This document shows, in pieces, positions 25,062-33,662 of a stretch of DNA of 64,000 bases. The position numbers and the translations under genes were made by a program. The notes beneath the pieces are model-generated. The model saw only the letters and a program-made list of their open reading frames with translations. It was not told where the DNA came from and searched no databases. The stretch's first letter is position 1. Each line of letters starts with the position of its first letter. Source of the DNA: Euryarchaeota archaeon UBA251 (GTDB taxonomy: Archaea > Thermoplasmatota > Poseidoniia > Poseidoniales > Thalassarchaeaceae); NCBI GenBank assembly GCA_002497905.1, contig DAFJ01000085.1, positions 17,266-81,265 on the forward strand, given 5' to 3'.

Positions 25062-26210
25062 TTATTTTCTTAACGCGCGAAGTCGATCTCTCAAATCAGA
25101 ACGATTGTTCTCCTCTGTTGGGGCCGAATCAATTCGTCTTGCAAGCATCTCGCTCTCAAATACAAGTAAGCGACCATCGTCCATTCCGATTACAGTAAAA
25201 CCCTCGTGAACGGCGATATCTCTGAGTCGTGCTGATAATGTGAGATGTGTGATTATTTTCCCACTATCCGAATCTAAAAGTGAAATTAGGCCATTTCTTC
25301 CTGACCAAGTACTAAACCAAGCACGTTCTCGATTAGAGAAACAAATATTCTCGATCTCGGCTTCTAGATCAATGGACCAAGAGATGTTTTCATTGTCATA
25401 GCAAATAGCGCTCCCCTCCGATGTCCCGATTAACAGACGAGATTCGTCCTTGACCATGCATTCGATTGTTTCCTTCGTAATTGACGGGAGAGATTCTGGT
25501 TTACCATCTATGTTGATTTCTGTAATGCCTCCATCGATATGCCCTAGTAGAATCTCGCTCTGACCAGTGCCACAACACACGGGTGAATCGCCTAAATCGA
25601 GATGGGTATCGATCAATCGATCCCCATCTTGCTTCAGATGCAGCAGCCCCCCTCTAGGTCGTCCAAGACCAAGGGCGATTTCTCCGGGCGGTAAGATATG
25701 GAGCGACCAAGGACGTTCATCGAATTCTAGCCTGTGTATGATTTCCCCTTCTGCGTCGATAAGTGTGATTGCACAAATTATGAAATCATTCAATTCAATA
25801 TCATAGACAGATGATGATACCCAACATCTTCCACCATCTGCACAGGCCAAGATATCTGTTGAACCATCGAATTCAGTCCGCCATATAATATCGCCATCTA
25901 TTGGGTTGATTCTCATTGCTTCTCGTCCAGCTATACAACGAATATTCTGATCGGTCTGGTCGATTTTGATGGAAGTTACTCGGTCACCCACATCTGTTGA
26001 CCACAACTCCTCCCCCTCTAAGTTCCAAGCAACAATTGCTCCATTCCAATCACCTGCAAGAATCAACGAATCATCGATATGGACTGCAGATATGCTCTGA
26101 GGCATTCGCCTCTCCATCCATGCAACTGATTCCGCAGCAAGTGTCCGCGGTCCGTCCATGATTCGGTTCAGGGGTGGCGGCGCATAAGGACGCCTCGTTC
26201 CCATGTCCAA
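25062..26210 (-). CDS. Cytoplasmic beta-propeller (WD40/PQQ-like) repeat protein
   Basis: A 382-aa protein with no signal peptide or transmembrane helix. Seen: repeated propeller-blade text such as SLILAGDWNGAIVAWNLEGEELW, INPIDGDIIWRTEF, LLGHIDGGITEINIDG, RLLIGTSEGSAICYD, ISLLDSDSGKIITHL and TVIGMDDGRLLVFESEM, about seven blades in all, each with a strand-turn-W/V pattern of PQQ/WD40-like repeats. The C-terminus is basic (RSDLRDRLRALRK). Such proteins generally scaffold other proteins; no partner is evident. It lies 9 bp downstream of the carboxypeptidase gene and upstream of the candidate RNA on the same strand. An internal ATG (MDGPRTLAAE) is an alternative start. Confidence 0.75.
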   Translation of the reverse strand: MDMGTRRPYAPPPLNRIMDGPRTLAAESVAWMERRMPQSISAVHIDDSLILAGDWNGAIVAWNLEGEELWSTDVGDRVTSIKIDQTDQNIRCIAGREAMRINPIDGDIIWRTEFDGSTDILACADGGRCWVSSSVYDIELNDFIICAITLIDAEGEIIHRLEFDERPWSLHILPPGEIALGLGRPRGGLLHLKQDGDRLIDTHLDLGDSPVCCGTGQSEILLGHIDGGITEINIDGKPESLPSITKETIECMVKDESRLLIGTSEGSAICYDNENISWSIDLEAEIENICFSNRERAWFSTWSGRNGLISLLDSDSGKIITHLTLSARLRDIAVHEGFTVIGMDDGRLLVFESEMLARRIDSAPTEENNRSDLRDRLRALRK

Positions 26211-26219
26211 TCGTTACGG

Positions 26220-27734
26220 TCAAACTGAACCGTAGATTGTGCCAATCTTATCACGCAAATAATCAACGAAGGGGGCCGGTGTTGGCGCTTCTCCCGTGGC
26301 CTCCTCAATGAGGCCAGCAGGAGTTAGTATTGAGCCCCGAGCATGGACGTGTTCACGCATCCACCCTAAGAGGGGAGTGAAGGTGCCTGAGCGCCAATCA
26401 TCCTCCAAAGTATGGCCGTCTGATTCGAGGTCTTTTCGAGCTGCGACGAGGAGTTGGGCCGCGTATAAGTTGCCCAATGTGTAGGTTGGGAAGTAGCCGA
26501 ATGCTCCCATCGACCAATGAATATCCTGGAGGACTCCTTGTTTCCGATCAGGGGAACGAATCCCGAGGTAACGTTCGTACATATCATCCCATGCATCCGG
26601 TAAATCATCAACATCAAGTTCGCCTGAGATAAGCAGTTTCTCAACCTCGTACCTGATCATGATGTGGAGGTTGTATGTGGCTTCATCCGCTTCAACACGA
26701 ATTAAGCTAGGTTCGACCTGGTTGATTGCCCTCCAGAGCATTTCTGCACTTACGCCATCCATGTTCTCAGGGAAGTGTTCTTTCCACATTGGAAGGCTCC
26801 ATTCACAGAACGCAAGGCTACGTCCAACCTGATTCTCCCAAAGACGACTTTGGCTCTCATGCACGCCTAATCCGTTAGCATGTCCACTGGGTTCAAAATC
26901 CAAATTTCTCGGACGCCCTTGCTCATAGAGGGCATGTCCGGTTTCGTGCAAGGTTCCGAAGATAGCCCCCCACGGTTCACGGGAGTCGTAGCGAGTAGTC
27001 CAACGAACATCATCAGGATTTGCTCCACCACAGAACGGGTGAGTAGATTCATCTCTACGACCTGCTCCAAAATCGAAGCCCACTGCTTCGGAAAGAGCCT
27101 GACTGAGATTTTCCTGTCCTTCTTTCGACCACTTGTGACGGTAGACCCAATCATGAGCTCCGCCATCTACATTCACTCCCTGGATAAGAGGGACTGAGGA
27201 CTCGCGGAGTCCAGCGAAGAGTGGATCAAGGCGGGCAACTGTTAGGCCTGATTCATAGAGGTCAAGAAGTGCATCGTATCGAAGTGTTTCGTATCCAAGG
27301 TAGTCAGCAAGTTCGCGAGCAAGATCAACCATCGTTGCGAGGTCGTCACGGAAAATCGAGAAGTCATTTTTGGCTCGTGCCTCTGTCCACGATACAATCG
27401 ACTTGGACTTGTGCCGAGCCAACCTTTCCACGAAATCTGTAGGTTGCTTAGTGGACTTATCATAGGCATCTCGGATAAGGCGTAAGTTTCCTGAACGAGT
27501 TGGATTGGTACCATCGTCTTCAGCTTCAGCAGTGGAGAGTAAATCACCCATTAGAGAATCCGTCATCATACCATGACGAGTTTTGGAGAGCCATGCAAGT
27601 TGTTCAGCCCGTAGTGGTGCAGCCTTTGGCGGCATCATAACCTCCTGATCCCATCCAAGGAGGCCCGATATTTGGCCAATCGTCTCAATGTCTTTCTGCT
27701 TTGAAAGCAACTCCAAGTAAGCGTCCATGCACAT
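26220..27734 (-). CDS. Carboxypeptidase Taq-type metallopeptidase (M32)
   Basis: Zinc carboxypeptidase of family M32 (504 aa), releasing C-terminal residues in the cytoplasm. Seen: N-terminal I-x-GLLGWDQEVMMPPKAA, a segment beginning SGLTVARLDPLF, the catalytic motif HETGHALYEQG (HExxH with downstream Glu), ESQSRLWENQVGRS providing the third ligand, and R-VEADE-TYNLHI followed by DIHWSMGAFGYFPTYTLGN near the end, all signature M32 blocks. Length matches the family. ATG at 27734 (or 27728) is chosen; the upstream open extension would overlap fumC and is not conserved-looking. Probably co-transcribed with fumC. Confidence 0.94.
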   Translation of the reverse strand: MCMDAYLELLSKQKDIETIGQISGLLGWDQEVMMPPKAAPLRAEQLAWLSKTRHGMMTDSLMGDLLSTAEAEDDGTNPTRSGNLRLIRDAYDKSTKQPTDFVERLARHKSKSIVSWTEARAKNDFSIFRDDLATMVDLARELADYLGYETLRYDALLDLYESGLTVARLDPLFAGLRESSVPLIQGVNVDGGAHDWVYRHKWSKEGQENLSQALSEAVGFDFGAGRRDESTHPFCGGANPDDVRWTTRYDSREPWGAIFGTLHETGHALYEQGRPRNLDFEPSGHANGLGVHESQSRLWENQVGRSLAFCEWSLPMWKEHFPENMDGVSAEMLWRAINQVEPSLIRVEADEATYNLHIMIRYEVEKLLISGELDVDDLPDAWDDMYERYLGIRSPDRKQGVLQDIHWSMGAFGYFPTYTLGNLYAAQLLVAARKDLESDGHTLEDDWRSGTFTPLLGWMREHVHARGSILTPAGLIEEATGEAPTPAPFVDYLRDKIGTIYGSV

Positions 27735-27793
27735 TGGATGAAGAGATTCTCCTTTACCTCTTTGGACAGAGGTTCTAGATGTATAATTGCTGT

Positions 27794-29182
27794 TTATTTC
27801 GGCCCAGTCATATCTTCTGGCCGGACCCATTCGTCGAATTGAGCCTCGGTGAGAAGTCCGAGTTCAAGGGCACTTTGCTTCAACGTCAACCCATTCTCAT
27901 GTGCGTTCTTCGCAATCTTCGCAGCTGCATCATATCCTATGTGGTTATTCAGAGCTGTAACGAGCATCAATGAATTGTCGAGATGCTCTCGGATATTCTC
28001 GCGATTCGGCTGAAGGCCTTCGATACAGCGCTCACGGAATGAATGACAGGAATCTGTCAAAATACGTGCTGATTGTAGTAGGTTGTGTATCATCATGGGT
28101 TTGTACACATTCAACTCGAAGTTGCCTTGCGACCCACCGACGGTTACGGCGGTGTGATTCCCCATTACTTGAGCACAGACCATCGTCAACGCCTCACACT
28201 GAGTAGGATTGACCTTTCCAGGCATAATCGATGAACCCGGCTCATTCGCTGGCAACTCTAACTCGCCAAGGCCACTCCTTGGGCCTGAGCCGAGCCATCG
28301 AACATCATTGGCGATTTTCATCAGAGAAACAGCAAGAACGCTCAACGCCCCACTCGTCGCGACGATTGCATCGTGAGCTGCGAGTTGAGCGAACTTGTTT
28401 GGAGCGCTTCGGAACGGAAGACCAGTGTGACCCGCGATCTTTGAGGCAACTCCTGCAGCAAAATCTGGATGAGTGTTTAGACCGGTGCCAACCGCAGTAC
28501 CTCCGAGGGCAATTTCGTAGAGGTCATCCATCGATACCTCGATACGGGATAGAGAGGCGTCAATCTGAGCAACCCAGCCTCCAACTTCCTGACCAAGAGT
28601 CAGGGGAACAGCATCCATCAGATGAGTCCTACCAATTTTCACAATATCTGACCATTCCTCTGACTTTTCCTGGAATGAATCCCGGAGAGATCGAACTGAG
28701 GGGATCACACTGTGCATAATGGCTTCAGCGGCTGAGATATGCATCGCTGTTGGGAAGGTGTCGTTACTGGACTGAGCCTTATTGACGTGATCATTGGGAT
28801 GTACCGGATCCTTGCTTCCAAGTACTCCTCCAGCCATCTCTATTGCTCGATTCGCAATTACTTCATTCGCATTCATGTTAGACTGCGTGCCCGAACCCGT
28901 CTGCCACACACGGAGAGGAAAATGATCATTCAACGAACCAGAGGCGACCTCGGATGCAGCTGCGATAATCAGGTCCGCTACATCGCCATCCAATGTCCCG
29001 AGAGCTTTGTTGGTCTCTGCCGCTGACATCTTGAGAATGCCGAAAGCGCGGATGACGCCTTCGGGCATAGCATCCTCGCCGATATCGAAATTCATCAAGG
29101 AACGAGCGGTTTGGGCCCCCCAGTAACGATCGCTTGGCACCGAAAGTGTACCCATGGTGTCGCGTTCAATCCGTTCTTCCAT
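27794..29182 (-). CDS. fumC: Fumarate hydratase, class II
   Basis: Hydrates fumarate to malate in the citric acid cycle. Seen (462 aa): opening [67 protein letters not shown], and the fumarase/aspartase signature [15 protein letters not shown], with [11 protein letters not shown] following. This is the oxygen-stable, iron-free class II enzyme that many bacteria and aerobic archaea use, in line with an aerobic surface-ocean life. It lies 59 bp upstream of the M32 peptidase start. Confidence 0.97.
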   Translation of the reverse strand: MEERIERDTMGTLSVPSDRYWGAQTARSLMNFDIGEDAMPEGVIRAFGILKMSAAETNKALGTLDGDVADLIIAAASEVASGSLNDHFPLRVWQTGSGTQSNMNANEVIANRAIEMAGGVLGSKDPVHPNDHVNKAQSSNDTFPTAMHISAAEAIMHSVIPSVRSLRDSFQEKSEEWSDIVKIGRTHLMDAVPLTLGQEVGGWVAQIDASLSRIEVSMDDLYEIALGGTAVGTGLNTHPDFAAGVASKIAGHTGLPFRSAPNKFAQLAAHDAIVATSGALSVLAVSLMKIANDVRWLGSGPRSGLGELELPANEPGSSIMPGKVNPTQCEALTMVCAQVMGNHTAVTVGGSQGNFELNVYKPMMIHNLLQSARILTDSCHSFRERCIEGLQPNRENIREHLDNSLMLVTALNNHIGYDAAAKIAKNAHENGLTLKQSALELGLLTEAQFDEWVRPEDMTGPK

Positions 29183-29227
29183 GAATCAATGACCTCACAA
29201 TCGGGCTATGGAGTTTCGTCCTCAACC

Positions 29228-30403
29228 TCATTGACGAAGGACGTTAAGCGCAATTGACTCTTCATCGGAGAGGCCTGTCATTCGTGGCCCTTCTTGACCT
29301 TTAGACCACTTCTTTCCAATGCTTTCATCGAGGAAAGATTCGAGGAAGAGGGGATGGATGTAGGATGAACGGCAAACAGCACGAGTGTTTCCTAGATTTG
29401 ATGCAACTGTGTCAACAACGGCAAGCATCGCCTTATTCCTCGCAGTGTCTGAATCGAGGGGGATTCGTTCATCTTTATTCACGAGATTCTGGAGATTCTC
29501 ATTTGCAGGTAATGTGTCAATGAAGTTCACAAGAACACTTCCTTCAGTGTCGTTATCGATAAAAGCGAGACGATACGCACATTTCCATGTCGCAGCCCAT
29601 GTACGGAAATCCTTCGCTGTGTAAGATTCTCCAGTTGCATCCTGGATGTATTGATTGATGTGTTCGGCCTTCAAATCGTTCTCGTTTCCTGTCTCTGGAT
29701 TCACGAAGTGGAAAAGATCTGTGTCCTTACCTCTTGATCCCAACTTACGTGTTTCGAGAAGGAGATCAACGATATTGTCGTCCTCAATCAGAATCTCCCA
29801 TGACTTACCGGACTTACCTGTAAATGAAAATACAGCATCATGTCTACCTTCGGCGTTCTCTCCTGTCTTCCTAACCATGTGACCATTACGGAGCGTGGTT
29901 AGACCGTAAGATTCGTTGGTTCGAGCATATTCATCACTACCAACCCGGATGTTATAGAGGTCCATAAGGCGGACAACAAGAGCGCTGACCTTTTCGATAT
30001 CCATAGAATCGCGCTTCAAATCACGAGTGATTTTCTTCCTTAATGCAGGGAGCGCTTCTGCAAATCCTGCGATACCTGCGAACTTCATTCTGGTCTTCAT
30101 TGAAATCCAATCCGGATGATATCTGTATTGGAGGCGCCCTTTGCCGTCGACACCAGTAGCTTGGATGTGTCCCCGATTATTGGGGCACACCCATACCTCT
30201 GTCCACGCTGGCGGAATGGTGAGTGCCTTGATTTCAGCAATTCTATCAGCGTCCTCCAACACCTTTCCATCGGCTGTTTTGAATGTCCAATCGATGGAGT
30301 CATCCTCTGTGGACGCTTTTTCACTCCGAGTAATTCCTGGAACCGTACGATCCGAACGGATAAGATTAGCCAGAGTCAATGCCTCATCCACACTCAGTTC
30401 CAC
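29228..30403 (-). CDS. DNA topoisomerase IB, bacterial/poxvirus type
   Basis: Relaxes supercoils through a 3'-phosphotyrosyl intermediate without ATP. Seen (391 aa): IPPAWTEVWVCPNNRGHIQATG with GRLQYRYHPDW, R-VGSDEYARTNESYGLTTLR, TAKDFRTWAATW, and the active-site region LGNTRAVCRSSYIHP with the nucleophile at Tyr348. This layout is the compact bacterial/poxviral family, lacking the large domains of eukaryotic and thaumarchaeal topoisomerase IB. Its presence in a euryarchaeon suggests transfer (inference). The start is a GTG at 30403; no in-frame ATG is available upstream. A 74-bp gap separates it from the upstream beta-propeller gene. Confidence 0.92.
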   Translation of the reverse strand: MELSVDEALTLANLIRSDRTVPGITRSEKASTEDDSIDWTFKTADGKVLEDADRIAEIKALTIPPAWTEVWVCPNNRGHIQATGVDGKGRLQYRYHPDWISMKTRMKFAGIAGFAEALPALRKKITRDLKRDSMDIEKVSALVVRLMDLYNIRVGSDEYARTNESYGLTTLRNGHMVRKTGENAEGRHDAVFSFTGKSGKSWEILIEDDNIVDLLLETRKLGSRGKDTDLFHFVNPETGNENDLKAEHINQYIQDATGESYTAKDFRTWAATWKCAYRLAFIDNDTEGSVLVNFIDTLPANENLQNLVNKDERIPLDSDTARNKAMLAVVDTVASNLGNTRAVCRSSYIHPLFLESFLDESIGKKWSKGQEGPRMTGLSDEESIALNVLRQ

Positions 30404-30477
30404 AAATTCATTAGGTCATTTGTCGATGCTTGAGGATTGCCCCCTATATTTCAGAATTTGAAACTTCAAGAGGTCTT

Positions 30478-32076
30478 TCAATCAAGGAACAAACCATTGT
30501 ATTGTGAACCCATGTATGCACCCCACCCGATACGCGATGGTGTAGATGCATTGAGATCCATGCGTGTCAACGTCCATCCCTCGGTTTCACTCAGATATCC
30601 CGTAGTAGTCGTAGTAACCATCTCTAAATCGCCATCCATATCGAGATCTGCAATCAACGGTGTTCCAATACTGAGATTCGTTCGGTTGTAGAGTGAAATG
30701 GAGTTCATACTACAAGTCTCGAGAACACTAGCAGAATTGTAAGATAGAGCCCCACCTGCTCTCCATTCTTCAGCTCCTCGAACAAGGACAATGTCGTCTC
30801 TACCATTGGAATCAAGATCCACAGAAAGGGGACTTGTGAAGATTGTATGTTCTGTTGTCTCATTCCAAAGGATGTCGCCTGTAGCTCCATCCACAAGCGC
30901 ATAGTAAGACGATGAATACTGGGGGAAAACTCCGATAACATAGTTGACGAATACATCGGGAACTGAATCAGAGGTGAAGTATCCTACCGTTGGCGAGGCC
31001 CAAGACTCTAGACCTGAAGCAGTTCCATTTTCAACAACTTCATGCATATCAATGGCCCATGTGTGTGTGTAATTACGACCATCCACTAGAATCAATCGAC
31101 CATCAAAAGAAGATACCACGATGTCTTGGATTCCATCAAGAGTAAGGTCTGCAATCACAGGAGGGGTCATGAAGCCCTTTTTCACGTTTGGAGTCGGCGC
31201 TACAATTTGAATCGAGGTACTAAGATCACCTTGCATAATGGCATCTACACTTGTAGACCAGAGGCTTCCATCCCAAGTCTCACCACCTGTTCCATAGAGA
31301 ACCTCGACGGCCATATCAGGATGAGGCGTGTAGAGTAATGGAGACATGTACGTTTCACGACCATCTGGAAGATCCGCGACGCCTAGGGGCTGTCCATCTG
31401 CCCCTGAAAGGATCATCAGGTACCCATTATCTCTCTCATCGTCGGGTTCCTTCATCGGATCGCCGCCATTGGCCACTAACCAATCTGAGACTCCGTCATC
31501 ATTGATGTCATCAATGAACTGTCCAGAGTAAAACTGGTACCACGCCTCACGAATTGTGGAAGTCTTATCGAAACTCCAAAGGATATCTCCGGTTGCACCA
31601 TTCACTGCGAACATTTGCTGATCTCTTCCTCCAAGAGCAATGTCGTCGACATTGTCACCATTGAGATCTTCAAACTGCGCGGATGCGAACATCTCGCCAT
31701 CCGTTTCCACTTCCCAAAGCAAGTTTCCAGAAGTGCCATCCACTGCGATAATCGAGCCGGAGTGTGACTCTTCCGCACCTGTCCCAACAACGATGTCAAG
31801 GACAGAATCTCCATTGAGATCTGTTGCATGAGGGGAGGACATCATGCGATTATTTCCTACAGCGGTCCACCGAGTCTCAAACTCATCTGATGGCATCGTT
31901 TCTGCAGAGCATGGATGTGTGTCAGCACAATCACTTCCAGGCGGGCATGGAGGCGAAGGGGGTAACGGGACATCGGCTACATTCCTATTCACGATTGGAT
32001 CCACTGTGGTAGGTAGGCTAAGCATCACTGCTACAGCTACAGCGAGGATAGCTACCCATGGAATCCATTTTCGCAT
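30478..32076 (-). CDS. Exported FG-GAP/PQQ-type beta-propeller protein
   Basis: Predicted surface-exposed or secreted integrin-like propeller (532 aa). Seen: N-terminal anchor/signal (WVAILAVAVAVMLSL), a Cys-rich linker (PPCPPGSDCADTHPC), then repeated blades of two kinds: FG-GAP-like calcium loops (DLNGDSVLDIVVG, DLNGDNVDDIALGG, DLTLDGIQDIVVSS, DLDSNGRDDIVLV, DLDMDGDLEMVTT) alternating with PQQ-like turns (VDGTSGNLLWEVETDG, VNGATGDILWSFD, VDGATGDILWNE). There is no visible catalytic domain. ATG at 32076 sits immediately before the hydrophobic signal and 23 bp after the upstream small membrane gene; the longer in-frame start at 32184 would overlap that gene. Confidence 0.85.
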   Translation of the reverse strand: MRKWIPWVAILAVAVAVMLSLPTTVDPIVNRNVADVPLPPSPPCPPGSDCADTHPCSAETMPSDEFETRWTAVGNNRMMSSPHATDLNGDSVLDIVVGTGAEESHSGSIIAVDGTSGNLLWEVETDGEMFASAQFEDLNGDNVDDIALGGRDQQMFAVNGATGDILWSFDKTSTIREAWYQFYSGQFIDDINDDGVSDWLVANGGDPMKEPDDERDNGYLMILSGADGQPLGVADLPDGRETYMSPLLYTPHPDMAVEVLYGTGGETWDGSLWSTSVDAIMQGDLSTSIQIVAPTPNVKKGFMTPPVIADLTLDGIQDIVVSSFDGRLILVDGRNYTHTWAIDMHEVVENGTASGLESWASPTVGYFTSDSVPDVFVNYVIGVFPQYSSSYYALVDGATGDILWNETTEHTIFTSPLSVDLDSNGRDDIVLVRGAEEWRAGGALSYNSASVLETCSMNSISLYNRTNLSIGTPLIADLDMDGDLEMVTTTTTGYLSETEGWTLTRMDLNASTPSRIGWGAYMGSQYNGLFLD

Positions 32077-32098
32077 ACTGCCACCACGCGCAGGGGAG

Positions 32099-32383
32099 TC
32101 ACTTATCCTTGATGCTTGAAGGGATGCTTTCAGACCCACCTTGGAACCTTCTAAGGTGGCACCAGCGACCAATTTGGAAGCCAACGGTGTTTACCACAAG
32201 ATCTGAAATTTTGTTCTCCCAAACCTCCTCTGTAAATTCGTATGGAAGGAAGATTTCCAGAATCTCCCAGCCAATCGATAGGAAAAGGAACAATGGCCAG
32301 CCAATCCTCGTTAAGAAGCCAAACCCAAACCATTGCAATAAATGGCCGACTGACCACATATTCAGTAAGGCCATATCAATCAA
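32099..32383 (-). CDS. Small VanZ-like membrane protein
   Basis: A 94-aa membrane protein. Seen: two hydrophobic segments (LLQWFGFGFLTRIGWPLFLFL region and a second around the NTVGF segment), with WEILEIFLPYEFTEEVWENKI-type text (partial) followed by NKISDLVVNTVGFQIGRW. The pattern WE-x-x-E...N-x-DLxxNxxGxxIG resembles VanZ-like and related small membrane families whose function is poorly known. It overlaps the cyclophilin stop by 4 bp (ATGA), supporting reality and coupling. The last residues (IPSSIKDK) are basic. Confidence 0.65.
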   Translation of the reverse strand: MIDMALLNMWSVGHLLQWFGFGFLTRIGWPLFLFLSIGWEILEIFLPYEFTEEVWENKISDLVVNTVGFQIGRWCHLRRFQGGSESIPSSIKDK

Positions 32384-32940
32384 ATTACGAGAGTAATGGA
32401 CTCGATTTGTTGAGGAGTTTGGGGCCGATCACCGGGGCCAGTAGGAGTCGTTTCAATCGCTTTCACTACATCCATTCCTTCGATGACCTTTCCAAATACT
32501 GGATGAGCAGATGCGCCGCGCCCGAACCAATCGAGGAAATCGTTGTGCTGAGTATTAATGAAGAATTGAGAGCCACCGCTGTTTGGCCTACCAGTATTTG
32601 CCATCGAGAGTGTACCAACCTCGTTAGAGAATTTTTGAGTAAGTTCATCGGGGATATTGCCACCACGGTCACGGACAATGGACTGGCCATCACTAGTTGT
32701 GTAAGTGCCTCCACCCTTTGGACCACCGGTTCCAGCCCGAGGGGAGTTTGGATCTGCGGAGTGAGGACAACCACCCTGCAGCATGAATCCCTGAATGACG
32801 CGATGGAAATGAAGGCCGTCGTAGTAGCCATCTAAGGCGAGAGCGAGAAAATTGCCTGCAGTCACCGGCATCGTATCCGTGAAGAGTTCGATCTTGATGT
32901 CGCCTGCACTCGTCTTCATCACTACGTTGGTTCCAGCCAT
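32380..32940 (-). CDS. Peptidyl-prolyl cis-trans isomerase, cyclophilin type
   Basis: Catalyses proline isomerisation during protein folding in the cytoplasm. Seen (186 aa): VVMKTSAGDIKIELF, MPVTAGNFLALALDGYYDGL, the active-site block HFHRVIQGFMLQGG, a GTGGPKGGGTY loop, TLSMANTGRPNSGGSQFFIN, and HPVFGKVIEGMDVVKAIE, so the canonical Arg, Phe, Gln and other active-site residues are present. No signal peptide is seen. It starts 38 bp after the pyrE stop on the same strand. Confidence 0.97.
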   Translation of the reverse strand: MAGTNVVMKTSAGDIKIELFTDTMPVTAGNFLALALDGYYDGLHFHRVIQGFMLQGGCPHSADPNSPRAGTGGPKGGGTYTTSDGQSIVRDRGGNIPDELTQKFSNEVGTLSMANTGRPNSGGSQFFINTQHNDFLDWFGRGASAHPVFGKVIEGMDVVKAIETTPTGPGDRPQTPQQIESITLVI

Positions 32941-32977
32941 GGCTCAACCAGAGAGAGGTGGGATTTAGCCTCATGCA

Positions 32978-33565
32978 TCATGCTTGGATGTCGGAAAGGC
33001 GTAACAATGCATAGAGGGGGATTTCTGCATCTCTAAAGGCATCAGCACCGCCTTCCTCTCGATCAAGGATAGTGATACAACCAACTACCTTACAGCCGAT
33101 TTCTGCCAATCTCTCACAGGCCTTTAGCGCAGAACCACCAGTAGTGGTGACATCCTCGAGGATGATGCATCGATCTCCCGCCTTCAGGGTCGAGCCCTCA
33201 ATGCCTGGTGGATTGCCGGTCTTCCGACCCCCTCTGCCCTTGGGCTCCTTCCGGATAATGAAGCCGCGAAGGACGCTACCTGCAGGGGCTTTGGCAATCA
33301 CAATACCTGTCAGAGGAACTGCACCTAGTTCGAGGCCTCCCACTGCATCGATATCTCCGATGCTCTCGAGTGTATCATGGGTTAGAACCCCGAGAAGATG
33401 AGCGCACTCTGGATCACACATAACCGGTTTCATATCGAAGAAATGAGGTGAAATACGACCAGATGCAAGAGTAAAGGGGTTTTCCGGCTGATACAGGTAA
33501 GCGAGATTTCGAACTCGTTCTATGAGAAGGGCACGGGCCTCTGTAGGAGTCGTCGGAGTCGCCAT
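32978..33565 (-). CDS. pyrE: Orotate phosphoribosyltransferase
   Basis: Joins orotate and PRPP to form OMP in pyrimidine synthesis. Seen (195 aa): FTLASGRISPHFFDMK near the N-terminus, GGLELGAVPLTGIVIA, the flexible-loop region FIIRKEPKGRGGRK, and the PRPP-binding motif CIILEDVTTTGGSALKACE. The ATG at 33565 (MATPTTPTEARALLIERV) is preferred; an upstream in-frame start at 33622 would extend far into the divergent promoter region shared with the PolD gene. The 97-bp gap between the two starts must hold both promoters. Confidence 0.95.
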   Translation of the reverse strand: MATPTTPTEARALLIERVRNLAYLYQPENPFTLASGRISPHFFDMKPVMCDPECAHLLGVLTHDTLESIGDIDAVGGLELGAVPLTGIVIAKAPAGSVLRGFIIRKEPKGRGGRKTGNPPGIEGSTLKAGDRCIILEDVTTTGGSALKACERLAEIGCKVVGCITILDREEGGADAFRDAEIPLYALLRLSDIQA

Positions 33566-33662
33566 TGGTTGTAGGCAACGACGACGAAGCATGAAGGTTG
33601 TCAGTCCTAGCGATTTGTTCAAAGAGCGTCATTCTTCAGTACCGTTTCCGAGGTGGCATCGA

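Noticed and set aside
28231..28719. Plus-strand frame of 162 codons inside fumC
   Set aside because: It is the shadow of a highly conserved gene on the other strand, with no initiation signal and Arg/Gln-rich text.
32242..32835. Plus-strand frame of 197 codons opposite the cyclophilin gene
   Set aside because: The minus-strand cyclophilin carries all family motifs; the opposite frame has none.
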